From positions 1 through 38,488 of the forward strand of contig CALUKG010000010.1 in NCBI GenBank assembly GCA_944321155.1: a stretch of 38,488 bases of DNA, written 5' to 3'. Of this stretch, positions 8,761-15,507 are shown one piece after another; positions within the stretch are counted from its first letter, which is position 1; every line of letters begins with the position of its first letter. The notes below the pieces were generated by a model that did no database searches, was not told the origin of the DNA, and saw only the letters and a list, made by a program, of their open reading frames with translations. The position numbers and the translations under genes are program-made. The DNA comes from an uncultured Bacteroidales bacterium. GTDB taxonomy: Bacteria; Bacteroidota; Bacteroidia; Bacteroidales; Paludibacteraceae.

Positions 8761-9827
8761 GGCTGGTTCAATTTGATGTCGTTGTTGAGTAATTCAATGA
8801 TTCGTGGGACGGCGTACATGTCAGCTTTTTCCGGTTGTACGCCTATTAGTTTGGCCAAAGCCGGTGTTTCCTTTGAGAGTCTGACTTCTGTCAATTGGGT
8901 ATGGATGTGCTGGTGGCTCAATACATGCTTGCGGATGTTGGTTTGTCGTGTGATGCGTATATCATCATTTCCTTCGGTCCATTTCTGGAAAGAAGGGTGG
9001 GTGAGCAGTGATGCTGTGTCGAGTGGTTCTTCTGTTTCAATCAATGGATATTCATATAAATGTTGCCAAATATCTTTGGCCGTTCTTTTTTGTAGATAGA
9101 ATGTATTTCCAATAATGAAACGTATGTAGTGAAAATACCTGGCGCGTACTTTGGTCTTTTTTTCTTTGATGGGTAACAGTGTGGCTGTGTCTTTGCTTGC
9201 GCTCTCGCACCATGTGGATAGTGGGCATTGTGTGCAATCGGGTGTGCCCGGCACGCATTGAAGGGCCCCGAGTTCCATCATGGCCTGATTGTGCAAGGCG
9301 GCATTTTGCTGGTCAAGCACTTCTTGTGCCAATTGTGCATAATGTTTTTTTCCTATCGTTGTGTCTATAGGAATCTCACAGGCTGTGAGCCGTGCCAATA
9401 CGCGATAGACATTTCCGTCGACAACGGCAATGGGAGTATTGTAGGCAAAAGAGCAGATGGCAGCAGTGGTATAGTCGCCAATTCCTTTCAGTTGGCTTAC
9501 ATCTTCTGGTGTATGTGGAAAAAGGCCGTTGTATCGTTCCATAATCTGATGGGCAGCTGCATGCAGGTTGCGTGCCCGGCTGTAATATCCCAGCCCTTGC
9601 CACAAGCGGAGAACTTCATCTTCGTGGGCTTCGGCTAATGTTTTTACATCAGGAAAACGCTCAATGAAGCGTAAATAATAATTGTATCCTTGTGCAACAC
9701 GTGTTTGTTGCAATATGATTTCAGAAATCCATATTTTATATGGGTCGTGCGTTTCTCGCCATGGTAAGATGCGCTTGTTGCGCTCGTACCATTGTGCCAG
9801 TGCTTTTCTGATTTCCTTTGTGTTCAT
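8757..9827 (-). CDS. mutY: A/G-specific adenine DNA glycosylase MutY
   Basis: MutY removes adenine mispaired with 8-oxoguanine in base-excision repair. From the ATG at 9827 the product is 356 aa. The catalytic Glu36 (WISEIILQQT), the helix-hairpin-helix LKGIGDYTTAA (113-123) and the catalytic Asp137 (AVVDGNVYR) are present. The four-cysteine 4Fe-4S loop (CVPGTPDCTQCPLSTWC, spacing 6-2-5) is complete. A C-terminal NUDIX-like 8-oxoG recognition domain follows. The reading extended to 9845 begins with TTG and adds six unrelated residues, so I rejected it. It overlaps the downstream M28 peptidase by 4 nt. Confidence 0.95.
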   Translation of the reverse strand: MNTKEIRKALAQWYERNKRILPWRETHDPYKIWISEIILQQTRVAQGYNYYLRFIERFPDVKTLAEAHEDEVLRLWQGLGYYSRARNLHAAAHQIMERYNGLFPHTPEDVSQLKGIGDYTTAAICSFAYNTPIAVVDGNVYRVLARLTACEIPIDTTIGKKHYAQLAQEVLDQQNAALHNQAMMELGALQCVPGTPDCTQCPLSTWCESASKDTATLLPIKEKKTKVRARYFHYIRFIIGNTFYLQKRTAKDIWQHLYEYPLIETEEPLDTASLLTHPSFQKWTEGNDDIRITRQTNIRKHVLSHQHIHTQLTEVRLSKETPALAKLIGVQPEKADMYAVPRIIELLNNDIKLNQP

Positions 9828-9846
9828 GTGAAAATTAATAGCCAAG

Positions 9847-9876
9847 CAAAAATACGTATTTGAGTTGAAAAACGAA
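9847..9876 (-). promoter_or_regulatory. Probable promoter of mutY-M28
   Basis: On the minus strand the -7 box is TATTTTTG (9854-9847). About 19 nt upstream there is TTTC rather than TTTG at -33. It begins 20 nt before the mutY ATG. Confidence 0.5.
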
Positions 9877-9946
9877 AGCTTATTTGGCTGGTGGTGTAGC
9901 TTTATAAGTGGGCAAATGGGTATTTGTAGAAAACTTTTTGTCAGGC

Positions 9947-9978
9947 CTTGTGTGTTTGCGATAAATGTACTATATTTG
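9947..9978 (+). promoter_or_regulatory. Promoter of the tRNA-Arg gene
   Basis: CTTG (9947-9950), 20 nt, TATATTTG (9971-9978). Transcription would begin about 20-25 nt before the mature tRNA 5' end. Confidence 0.7.
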
Positions 9979-10009
9979 CAGCCGTTTTGTGAGTTATATC
10001 ACAATGGCC

Positions 10010-10083
<74 letters not shown>

Positions 10084-10086
10084 CCG

Positions 10087-10123
10087 AAAGACAGATGCAT
10101 GTTTGTGTGTCTGTCTTTTTTTT
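10087..10123 (+). terminator. Terminator of tRNA-Arg
   Basis: AAAGACAGA (10087-10095) pairs with TCTGTCTTT (10110-10118) and is followed by a run of T to 10123. It lies directly behind the tRNA. Confidence 0.85.
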
Positions 10124-10138
10124 GTGTTTGTATGTGGT

Positions 10139-10200
10139 TTTGTGTCAAAATGACATATTTATTTTGGCGTTTAGTTTGTATTTGTGTCAAAATGACATAT
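10139..10200 (+). repeat. Two identical 20-bp direct repeats, each holding a TGTCA-AAA-TGACA palindrome
   Basis: The same 20 bases occur at 10139-10158 and 10181-10200. Each contains the perfect inverted repeat TGTCA-N3-TGACA (10143-10155 and 10185-10197). The copies are spaced 42 bp apart, which is four helical turns, so a dimeric protein would bind both on one DNA face. They sit just upstream of the sigma-54-like element of the first Hsp20 gene and are the likely operator or activator sites for it. The regulator is unknown. Confidence 0.7.
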
Positions 10201-10207
10201 ATTTTGC

Positions 10208-10225
10208 TTTGGCCTGTTGTTTGAC
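10208..10225 (+). promoter_or_regulatory. Sigma-54-like -24/-12 element of the first Hsp20 gene
   Basis: TTTGG-CCTGTTGTTT-GAC has the invariant GG (10211-10212) followed after exactly 10 nt by GA instead of the consensus GC (10223-10224). The -12 part is therefore imperfect. The inferred start near 10235 leaves a leader of about 60 nt. The leader contains a small hairpin (TGTAG 10237-10241 with CTACA 10250-10254) and the ribosome site TAGGAGATT at 10281-10289. Confidence 0.5.
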
Positions 10226-10295
10226 TAATGGAAAAGTGTAGCGATTAAACTACAGAACCTAAACGTTGAACATAAATATATAGGAGATTACAACT

Positions 10296-10724
10296 ATGAC
10301 ACTAGTAAGAAAAAATCAGAATTGGTTACCCGACATCTTCAATGATTTCTTTGATTATGATTGGATGAACAGAGCAAATGCAACAGCACCGGCAATAAAT
10401 GTGATTGAAAATGCACATGCCTATAAGATTGAGGTTGCTGCTCCGGGTCTTACGAAAGAGGATTTTGATGTACATTTGGATGAGGATGAAAATCTGGTAA
10501 TCAATATGGAAAAGAAAGCTGAAAATAATGAAGAAGCAAAACACAGCCGTTATTTACGTCGTGAGTTTTCTTATTCCAAATTTATGCAGACCATGATTTT
10601 GCCGGAAGATGTGGACAAGGAGAAAATTGCTGCAGAAGTAAAACATGGTGTTTTGAATATTGAATTGCCCAAGAAGGTGGAATTGCCTGTAGAAAAAACC
10701 AAAAAGCAAATTCAGATTCAATAA
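10296..10724 (+). CDS. Hsp20-family small heat-shock protein (copy 1)
   Basis: This is a 142-aa ATP-independent chaperone of the alpha-crystallin superfamily, which holds unfolding proteins in the cytoplasm. The short N-terminal arm (RKNQNWLPDIFNDFFDYDW) precedes the alpha-crystallin domain (about residues 30-130, AINVIENAHAYKIEVAAPGL to HGVLNIELPKK). The protein ends in the oligomerisation motif I-x-I (KKQIQIQ). The start follows a good ribosome site. It is a close paralogue of the gene at 11134, with the same length and the same leader block (CTACAGAACCTAAACGTTGA at 10250), so the two arose by tandem duplication. Control appears to be through the TGTCA palindromes and a sigma-54-like promoter. 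Confidence 0.95.
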   Translation: MTLVRKNQNWLPDIFNDFFDYDWMNRANATAPAINVIENAHAYKIEVAAPGLTKEDFDVHLDEDENLVINMEKKAENNEEAKHSRYLRREFSYSKFMQTMILPEDVDKEKIAAEVKHGVLNIELPKKVELPVEKTKKQIQIQ

Positions 10725-10747
10725 GCAGATAAGTTGTGAGATAAATG

Positions 10748-10783
10748 ACAAGCCCTGGGAAGATGGTTCTTCCTGGGGCTTGT
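10748..10783 (+). terminator. Terminator of Hsp20 copy 1
   Basis: A 16-bp stem with two G-T pairs: ACAAGCCC (10748-10755) with GGGCTTGT (10776-10783), continued inward to a 4-nt loop. Only a short T-poor tail follows (TGTGCTG), so termination strength is uncertain. It separates the two Hsp20 genes. Confidence 0.7.
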
Positions 10784-10973
10784 TGTGCTGGTTGGTGGTA
10801 TGCAATGGAATATTGTGTTTGTAGGGATGATATGTGTCATGTGTACCGGAAATTCATGTCGGATATTGCTAAGTGTTCTCAGCTTGTAGTCAGCACATAG
10901 GCTGCAGAATTATTGAGGGTTTTGTAGTGGTGAAAGTCAAGCAGATGAGAGGTTGGTGGCCATGGTGTAGTAG

Positions 10974-11032
10974 TGTGACAAATGTAGTTGATGAATAAGT
11001 AAAAATGTCCATTATGTGGACAAATTGTCACA
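10974..11032 (+). promoter_or_regulatory. Nested inverted repeats upstream of Hsp20 copy 2
   Basis: TGTGACAA (10974-10981) is the exact reverse complement of TTGTCACA (11025-11032). Between them lies TGTCCA-N5-TGGACA (11006-11022). The TGACA/TGTCA half-sites match those before copy 1, so the same regulator may act on both. Bases 10784-10973 show no gene or other structure I recognise. Confidence 0.55.
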
Positions 11033-11042
11033 TTCTTCCTGT

Positions 11043-11060
11043 TTGGTATATGTTTTGCAA
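11043..11060 (+). promoter_or_regulatory. Sigma-54-like -24/-12 promoter of Hsp20 copy 2
   Basis: TTGG-TATATGTTTT-GCAA carries GG (11045-11046) and GC (11057-11058) exactly 10 nt apart, with TTGCA at -12. These are the invariant features of RpoN promoters. No TAnnTTTG box is found in a suitable place. The inferred start is near 11070, giving a 60-65-nt leader that resembles that of copy 1. Confidence 0.6.
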
Positions 11061-11109
11061 ATTCATGGACGTAGCGCTTGAAAAAGCACTACAAAACCTA
11101 AACGTTGAA

Positions 11110-11124
11110 CTTTTAAATAAGGAG
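11110..11124 (+). promoter_or_regulatory. Possible FourU-like hairpin over the ribosome site of Hsp20 copy 2
   Basis: CTTTT (11110-11114) can pair with AGGAG (11120-11124) through C-G, U-A, two G-U and U-A pairs across a 5-nt loop. This would bury the Shine-Dalgarno, as in FourU RNA thermometers of small heat-shock genes. The stem is weak and copy 1 lacks the T run, so this is a suggestion only. Confidence 0.3.
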
Positions 11125-11133
11125 ATGAAAACT

Positions 11134-11562
11134 ATGATGCCTACTAGAAAAAATCAAAACTGGTTGCCTGATGTATTCAGTGATTTCTTTGATTATGATT
11201 GGATGAGAAGAGCGAATGCAACCGCGCCTGCCATCAATGTAATTGAAAACGAGAAAAGCTATAAAGTAGAGGTGGCTGCACCTGGTATGACCAAAGAGGA
11301 TTTCGATGTTCATGTGGATGAAAATGACAATTTGGTCATCAGTATGGAAAAGAAAACCGAGAACAAGGAAGAACAAAAGAATGACCACTATCTGCGTCGC
11401 GAATTTGCTTATTCCAAGTTTATGCAGACAATGGTGCTGCCGGAAAATGTGGACAAGGAAAAAATCTCAGCCGAGGTGAAACATGGTGTGCTCAGCATAG
11501 AGTTGCCTAAAAAAGCTGAGGAAGAGGCTGCCAAGTGCAGAAAGCGTATTGAAATTCAGTAA
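11134..11562 (+). CDS. Hsp20-family small heat-shock protein (copy 2)
   Basis: This is a 142-aa small heat-shock chaperone. Like copy 1 it has the RKNQNWLPDVFSDFFDYDW arm, an alpha-crystallin domain and a C-terminal I-x-I (KRIEIQ). The frame is open back to an ATG at 11005, but that start would run the coding region through the -24/-12 promoter and the conserved leader. The true start is the ATG at 11134, which has the same length and spacing to GGAG as copy 1. It differs from copy 1 mainly in charged residues of the second half and the tail (AEEEAAKCRKRIEIQ, with a Cys). The leader block CTACAAAACCTAAACGTTGA (11089 on) is shared. Confidence 0.94.
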   Translation: MMPTRKNQNWLPDVFSDFFDYDWMRRANATAPAINVIENEKSYKVEVAAPGMTKEDFDVHVDENDNLVISMEKKTENKEEQKNDHYLRREFAYSKFMQTMVLPENVDKEKISAEVKHGVLSIELPKKAEEEAAKCRKRIEIQ

Positions 11563-11600
11563 CCGTCTGTAGATTGGTTGGATTGTGATTGGACAGTATG

Positions 11601-11708
11601 TCAGAATATGCAATCTGCTTCGATGCTATCAGAGTTCGAGCTCGGTCATTTACGCCAGTAAACCACCAGTATCCTCACTTTCAGCGCCTTGCATCTTACA
11701 TATTCTGA
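11601..11708. repeat. Unexplained non-coding segment bounded by a 10-bp inverted repeat
   Basis: TCAGAATATG (11601-11610) and its exact reverse complement CATATTCTGA (11699-11708) enclose 88 nt. The enclosed part includes the palindrome CGAGCTCG (11637-11644). No convincing protein frame is present. It could be a structured RNA, a small mobile-element remnant or an extended 3' UTR of Hsp20 copy 2; I cannot decide. Confidence 0.35.
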
Positions 11709-11719
11709 TAAACTTTAAA

Positions 11720-11762
11720 GGGGTTGTGTCAAATGAGCTATTTTGACACAATCCCTTGTTTT
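11720..11762. terminator. Bidirectional terminator between Hsp20 copy 2 and crcB
   Basis: A 14-bp stem, GGGGTTGTGTCAAA (11720-11733) with TTTGACACAATCCC (11742-11755, one G-T pair), is followed by TTGTTTTTT on the plus strand. On the minus strand TTTAAAG follows. It serves the two convergent genes. Confidence 0.85.
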
Positions 11763-12122
11763 TTAGCGTGTTAAGGCTTGTCTTGTATAGAGGGCAATGA
11801 AACCCAACAAAAGACTGATAAACAAATAGGCGATGACTTGCAGGATATGACCGTCTTGCAGGAGTTTTACATTGTCCAGAATAAATGTGGAAAAAGTAGT
11901 GAAGCTGCCGCAGAATCCCGTTACCAGCAACAACCAAAGTTCGGATTTCCAGCCCAGCCGTTGTGTGAATCCCCAAAACAGGCCAATGAGCAGACAACCA
12001 ATGGTGTTGACTGCAAGAGTTGAAAATGGAAATGTGGTGTAGGGTAGCATACGTGCAATCAGATAACGCGATGCTCCACCGATGCTACTGCCTATGACAA
12101 CGTAGAGTAATGACTGCCACAT
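11763..12122 (-). CDS. crcB: Fluoride channel FluC (CrcB)
   Basis: FluC exports fluoride across the inner membrane as a dual-topology dimer. The 119-aa protein has four hydrophobic helices. Family motifs present are GSSIGGASRY (11-20), the pore asparagine N39 in LAVNTIGCLLIG, and GFCGSFTTFSTF (69-80), which holds the TM3 break and phenylalanine box. Length is typical for a single-domain FluC. It is the last gene of a three-gene minus-strand unit: the PAS gene stop lies 1 nt before its ATG. No fluoride riboswitch was recognised upstream. The convergent Hsp20 gene is separated by a bidirectional terminator. Confidence 0.93.
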   Translation of the reverse strand: MWQSLLYVVIGSSIGGASRYLIARMLPYTTFPFSTLAVNTIGCLLIGLFWGFTQRLGWKSELWLLLVTGFCGSFTTFSTFILDNVKLLQDGHILQVIAYLFISLLLGFIALYTRQALTR

Positions 12123-12123
12123 A

Positions 12124-12465
12124 TTATTCTCTTACGTAATGAGGCATTTCAGATGGGATAACCATAGATATTTCACACAAGCCTTTCACTTCACCGTTTT
12201 CTTTCCAGGCGCTTTGATAGATCATTTTTCTTAGGCCTTGCTTTTCGATGGTGTAGGCATTATATCCGCCTGTTTCCAACAAGTGTTTGATGATGGATTT
12301 TGAACGCTCGTTATGGCAGCCCATCAGGTTTTTACCAATCATATCGCCGTGTTTGGCAAAAGTGGCTTTCGCTTTTTCGTTCATATAGAGGATAACTCCT
12401 TCTTTGTCGCATACGGTGATGGCGCAATTCATTTCATTGGCCCATTGTGGAATGTGTTCGTTCAT
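12124..12465 (-). CDS. Stand-alone PAS-domain protein
   Basis: The 113-aa protein is a single PAS sensor fold with no output domain. It shows WANEMNCAITVCDKEGVILYMNEKA (strands A-B), a helix with MIGKNLMGCHNERSK, and the closing sheet KMIYQSAWKENGEVKGLCEISMVI. The GCHNERS stretch resembles the CHP-S motif of PAS domains in DUF438-type proteins, which might point to a bound cofactor; this is tentative. It lies 1 nt before crcB and 2 nt after the lipoprotein gene, so the three are co-transcribed. A single PAS domain may act by binding a partner kinase or regulator encoded elsewhere. Confidence 0.8.
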   Translation of the reverse strand: MNEHIPQWANEMNCAITVCDKEGVILYMNEKAKATFAKHGDMIGKNLMGCHNERSKSIIKHLLETGGYNAYTIEKQGLRKMIYQSAWKENGEVKGLCEISMVIPSEMPHYVRE

Positions 12466-12467
12466 AA

Positions 12468-12866
12468 CTATTGGTGGTTTGAATAGATGATTTGTTGTTT
12501 TTTATAAAGTGTGTAATGGGGTTGGGCAGTTTGCATCAATGCATAGCCATGACCTTTCCAGCAATCAGCTTTCTTTTGGCGCATTATGATACTACCCTTG
12601 ATTTCAGGAATATATGCTTCTGCATAAATGCTGTCGTTGGAAAAGACAATATAGGCGGCTGACGAAGCAGCTGGATTTTTGAGATTGTGCAAAGGAATGC
12701 CGACCTCAAAAGTGCGTATGCATTCCTCTCGGACATTGCTCCATACATATCCAGCCGATGGTATGCAATTGTGTTTGTCGCGGTCATTTCCTGTCATGTG
12801 AACCATTTGAGTGGTTTTGCAGCCCGTCAACGCGCATACAGCCATTATGTAGATGATTTTATTCAT
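12468..12866 (-). CDS. Lipoprotein of unknown function
   Basis: The 132-aa protein has a lipoprotein signal (MNKIIYIMAVCALTGCKTT, lipobox LTGC). The mature domain includes NCIPSAGYVWSNVREECIRTFE and later KADCWKGHGYALMQ. The paired cysteines C-x(16)-C around AGYVWS recur in envelope proteins of unknown function that I have seen in Bacteroidetes, and they may form a disulfide. It starts the lipoprotein > PAS > crcB unit. No separate promoter could be seen in the 27 nt between it and the fabD terminator, so some transcription may read through from fabD. Confidence 0.75.
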   Translation of the reverse strand: MNKIIYIMAVCALTGCKTTQMVHMTGNDRDKHNCIPSAGYVWSNVREECIRTFEVGIPLHNLKNPAASSAAYIVFSNDSIYAEAYIPEIKGSIIMRQKKADCWKGHGYALMQTAQPHYTLYKKQQIIYSNHQ

Positions 12867-12893
12867 GTCCGAATAGGGGTGTGGATTAAAAAA

Positions 12894-12920
12894 TAGGGAC
12901 GGAATATTTTCCGTCCCCTA
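12894..12920 (-). terminator. Terminator of fabD
   Basis: GGGACGGAA (12896-12904) pairs with TTCCGTCCC (12909-12917). The stem extends by two pairs around a bulged C. On the minus strand it is followed by ATTTTTTAAT. It lies 23 nt past the fabD stop. Confidence 0.85.
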
Positions 12921-12942
12921 ATATGTGGTATTGTAAATAGGC

Positions 12943-13815
12943 TTATCCTACGGTTACGTCTTTGCTTACTTTGCGGATAAGTCCTTTCAAAACATCACCT
13001 GGACCAAGTTCGTAAAATTCAGTAGCTCCGTCAGCAATCATGTTCTTAACGGTTTGTGTCCAACGAACTGGTGCTGTCAATTGTGCAACCAGATTTTCAC
13101 GAATTTTATCCGGCTCAACTTGAGGATAAGCGTTTACGTTCTGATAGATAGGGCATTTCGGCGTTTTGAAGTTGGTGCTCATGATGGCGGCCCTCAGCTC
13201 TTCTGCAGCTGGTTGCATAAGAGGAGAGTGAAATGCGCCACCTACACTTAATTTCAAGGCTCTTTTTGCACCTTTCTCAGTCAGAATGGCACATGCCTTG
13301 TCAATTCCTTCTATTGTACCGGAAATAACAATTTGTCCTGGGCAATTAAAGTTGGCGGCAACCACAACCTGATCAGTAATGCTGTCACATACTTCATCTA
13401 CGACGTCGTCTGGCAAACCAATGATAGCTGCCATTGTTGAGGGCTCCAATTCACATGCTTTTTGCATCGCCATAGCACGTTTTGAAACAAGACGTAATCC
13501 ATCTTCAAAACTTAATGCTTGTGCAGCAACCAAAGCACTGAATTCTCCCAAGGAGTGTCCGGCTACCATGTCTGGCTTGAATTCTTCACCCAAGACCAAT
13601 GCAGAAATGACGGAGTGTAGAAAAACAGCTGGTTGCGTAACTTTTGTCTGGCGCAAGTCTTCTGGGGTTCCGTTAAACATTAGGTTCGTAATGTTGAATC
13701 CGAGAATGTTGTTAGCTTGTTCAAACAAATCTTTTGCTAATGAGGACGATTCATACAAATCTTTGCCCATTCCTACGAATTGAGCTCCTTGTCCTGGAAA
13801 TACGTATGCTTTCAT
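12943..13815 (-). CDS. fabD: Malonyl-CoA:ACP transacylase FabD
   Basis: FabD transfers malonyl from CoA to acyl-carrier protein, supplying fatty-acid elongation. The 290-aa product has the oxyanion motif GQGAQ (8-12), the nucleophile Ser88 in GHSLGEFSALVAA, and the second catalytic residue, His in GGAFHSPLM (about 198). The closing YELGPGDVLKGLIRK is also present. Length is a little shorter than the E. coli enzyme, as usual in Bacteroidetes. It is not next to other fab genes. A TACCTTTG promoter box lies about 75 nt upstream and a strong terminator follows. Confidence 0.96.
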   Translation of the reverse strand: MKAYVFPGQGAQFVGMGKDLYESSSLAKDLFEQANNILGFNITNLMFNGTPEDLRQTKVTQPAVFLHSVISALVLGEEFKPDMVAGHSLGEFSALVAAQALSFEDGLRLVSKRAMAMQKACELEPSTMAAIIGLPDDVVDEVCDSITDQVVVAANFNCPGQIVISGTIEGIDKACAILTEKGAKRALKLSVGGAFHSPLMQPAAEELRAAIMSTNFKTPKCPIYQNVNAYPQVEPDKIRENLVAQLTAPVRWTQTVKNMIADGATEFYELGPGDVLKGLIRKVSKDVTVG

Positions 13816-13887
13816 TCTGTTATGAATAAATGTGTTAACTCTTTTCTTCTGGATAATTACGTTAACATTGTGTTAGGTAATTCGCGG

Positions 13888-13895
13888 CAAAGGTA
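13888..13895 (-). promoter_or_regulatory. -7 box of the fabD promoter
   Basis: TACCTTTG on the minus strand, matching TAnnTTTG, 72 nt before the fabD ATG. The -33 region has only a partial match (TTTCTG). Confidence 0.55.
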
Positions 13896-14139
13896 AGAAA
13901 TAACTTACATATTCAGAAATAGGAATGCAATATTTTCATAGGAGAAAGCGCCTCTATGTATAAGAATTGTTCTTGATTTCCTTCATAATCATTTTATTAT
14001 ACTTTGGGGTGACTTCAGTAAAAAGCATATGGGCTTTGAGATGAATTGCTGACTGGACGATGGAGACCGCTTTTTGTGGGGAACCTTATTTTATGGAAAT
14101 ATTATGTGGCAAGAAGCCTATAACTTCAAAAAATAATTC

Positions 14140-14155
14140 TATCTTTGCATGCAAA
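14140..14155 (+). promoter_or_regulatory. pepT -7 box overlapping a 12-bp perfect palindrome
   Basis: TATCTTTG (14140-14147) matches the Bacteroidetes -7 element. It overlaps the perfect palindrome TTTGCATGCAAA (14144-14155). A dimeric repressor bound there would block the promoter. No clear -33 TTTG was found. The leader to the ATG at 14251 would be about 95 nt. Confidence 0.5.
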
Positions 14156-14250
14156 TGTGGAACATGGGAAGTTTTTGTTTTGAAGCTATAGTTGAAGTAA
14201 AACCACATTGCACTTTTCTGATTTTTTGAGAAACACAAATAAGTTGAATT

Positions 14251-15474
14251 ATGGATATAACAAAACGTTTTCTTGAGTATGTCGGATTTTTGACCACATC
14301 CGATGAAAATACACGCATGAATCCCAGTACTCCCGGACAAATTGAATTTGCTAAGCATTTGGCTAAAGAATTAAAGGGAATTGGATTAACGGAAATAGAC
14401 GTTGACAGTAATGGCTATTTGATGGCTACATTGCCGGCAAACACAGATAAAGTCATACCGACAATCGGGTTTATAGCTCATTTGGATACAAGTCCGGAAA
14501 TGAGCGGTAAGCATGTTAAGCCACGTATTGTGGAGAAATATGATGGGCAAGACATTTTGCTGAATGAAGAGGAAGCTATTGTGCTGGAAACGGAAAAATA
14601 TCCAGAGATTTTGAAATATATTGGTCAGGATATTATAGTAACGAATGGAAAGACTTTATTGGGCGCTGATGATAAAGCAGGTGTAGCCGAAATCGTTACT
14701 GCAATGGAGTACCTGATTGCACATCCGGAAATAGAACATGGAAAAATCCGTATCGCTTTTACTCCTGATGAAGAGATTGGCGAAGGTGCTGACCATTTTG
14801 ATGTAAAGAAATTTGGAGCAGAATGGGCATATACGATTGACGGAGGTGAAATTGGTGAATTGGAGTATGAAAACTTCAATGCAGCTTCCGCAAAGGTTAC
14901 AGTAAAAGGTCTCAATGTTCATCCAGGCTATGCCAAGCACAAAATGAAAAATTCTCTCCGTGTGGCTTTTCAACTGGCCAATATGCTGCCACGCCATGAA
15001 ACGCCAGAACACACAGATGGTTATGAGGGATTTTATCATCTGATTTCTGTACAGGGTTCAGTAGAAGAAACTGTTTTGAGTTATATTATCAGAGACCATG
15101 ACCGTGCTCGTTTTGAAAGCCGTAAAAAGGAAATGGAACATTTGGTCAATAAAATCAATGCAGAATATGGCGAAGGAACTGCTATATTGGAATTGAAAGA
15201 CCAGTATTATAATATGCGTGAAAAGATTGAACCGGTAATGCATATCATTGATTTGGCATCAGAGGCCATGAGACAAGTTGGTGTCACACCGGAGGTCAAA
15301 CCAATTCGCGGTGGTACAGATGGTGCACGTTTGTCGTTTGAAGGTCTTCCTTGCCCGAATATTTTTACCGGTGGGCATAATTTTCATGGACGTTTTGAAT
15401 ATATTCCTATTCAAAGTATGGAAAAAGCCATGCAGGTCATTGTGAAGATTGTAGAATTAACAGCCAAGAAATAA
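14251..15474 (+). CDS. pepT: Peptidase T (tripeptide aminopeptidase)
   Basis: PepT is a cytosolic M20-family two-zinc enzyme that removes the N-terminal residue from tripeptides. The 407-aa product has the metal and catalytic motifs in order: [10 protein letters not shown] (H77, D79), [12 protein letters not shown] (bridging Asp), [14 protein letters not shown] (catalytic and ligand Glu), [15 protein letters not shown], and [13 protein letters not shown] near the C-terminus (last zinc His). Length equals that of E. coli PepT. It lies 33 nt before gcvT, probably in one transcript. Its promoter overlaps a palindrome, hinting at regulation. Confidence 0.96.
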   Translation: MDITKRFLEYVGFLTTSDENTRMNPSTPGQIEFAKHLAKELKGIGLTEIDVDSNGYLMATLPANTDKVIPTIGFIAHLDTSPEMSGKHVKPRIVEKYDGQDILLNEEEAIVLETEKYPEILKYIGQDIIVTNGKTLLGADDKAGVAEIVTAMEYLIAHPEIEHGKIRIAFTPDEEIGEGADHFDVKKFGAEWAYTIDGGEIGELEYENFNAASAKVTVKGLNVHPGYAKHKMKNSLRVAFQLANMLPRHETPEHTDGYEGFYHLISVQGSVEETVLSYIIRDHDRARFESRKKEMEHLVNKINAEYGEGTAILELKDQYYNMREKIEPVMHIIDLASEAMRQVGVTPEVKPIRGGTDGARLSFEGLPCPNIFTGGHNFHGRFEYIPIQSMEKAMQVIVKIVELTAKK

Positions 15475-15507
15475 ATTACTTAACCATAAAAACTAAATTA
15501 AATACGT

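Larger units (their letters stand above)
13816..14250. other. Divergent fabD-pepT intergenic region
   Basis: These 435 nt hold no convincing gene. They carry the minus-strand fabD promoter box (13888-13895) and the plus-strand pepT promoter with its palindrome (14140-14155). A weak pairing of ATGTGG (14155-14160) with CCACAT (14203-14208) lies in the pepT leader. The stretch 13920-14130 shows no feature I can name. Confidence 0.6.

Noticed and set aside
9828..9845. Upstream TTG start for mutY
   Set aside because: It adds six unrelated residues; the ATG at 9827 begins the conserved sequence.
11005..11133. N-terminal extension of Hsp20 copy 2
   Set aside because: It would translate through the -24/-12 promoter and the leader shared with copy 1, and copy 1 has no such extension.
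13921..13990. Six-codon frame after AGGAGA near 13,945
   Set aside because: Too short, not linked to any following gene and without a promoter.
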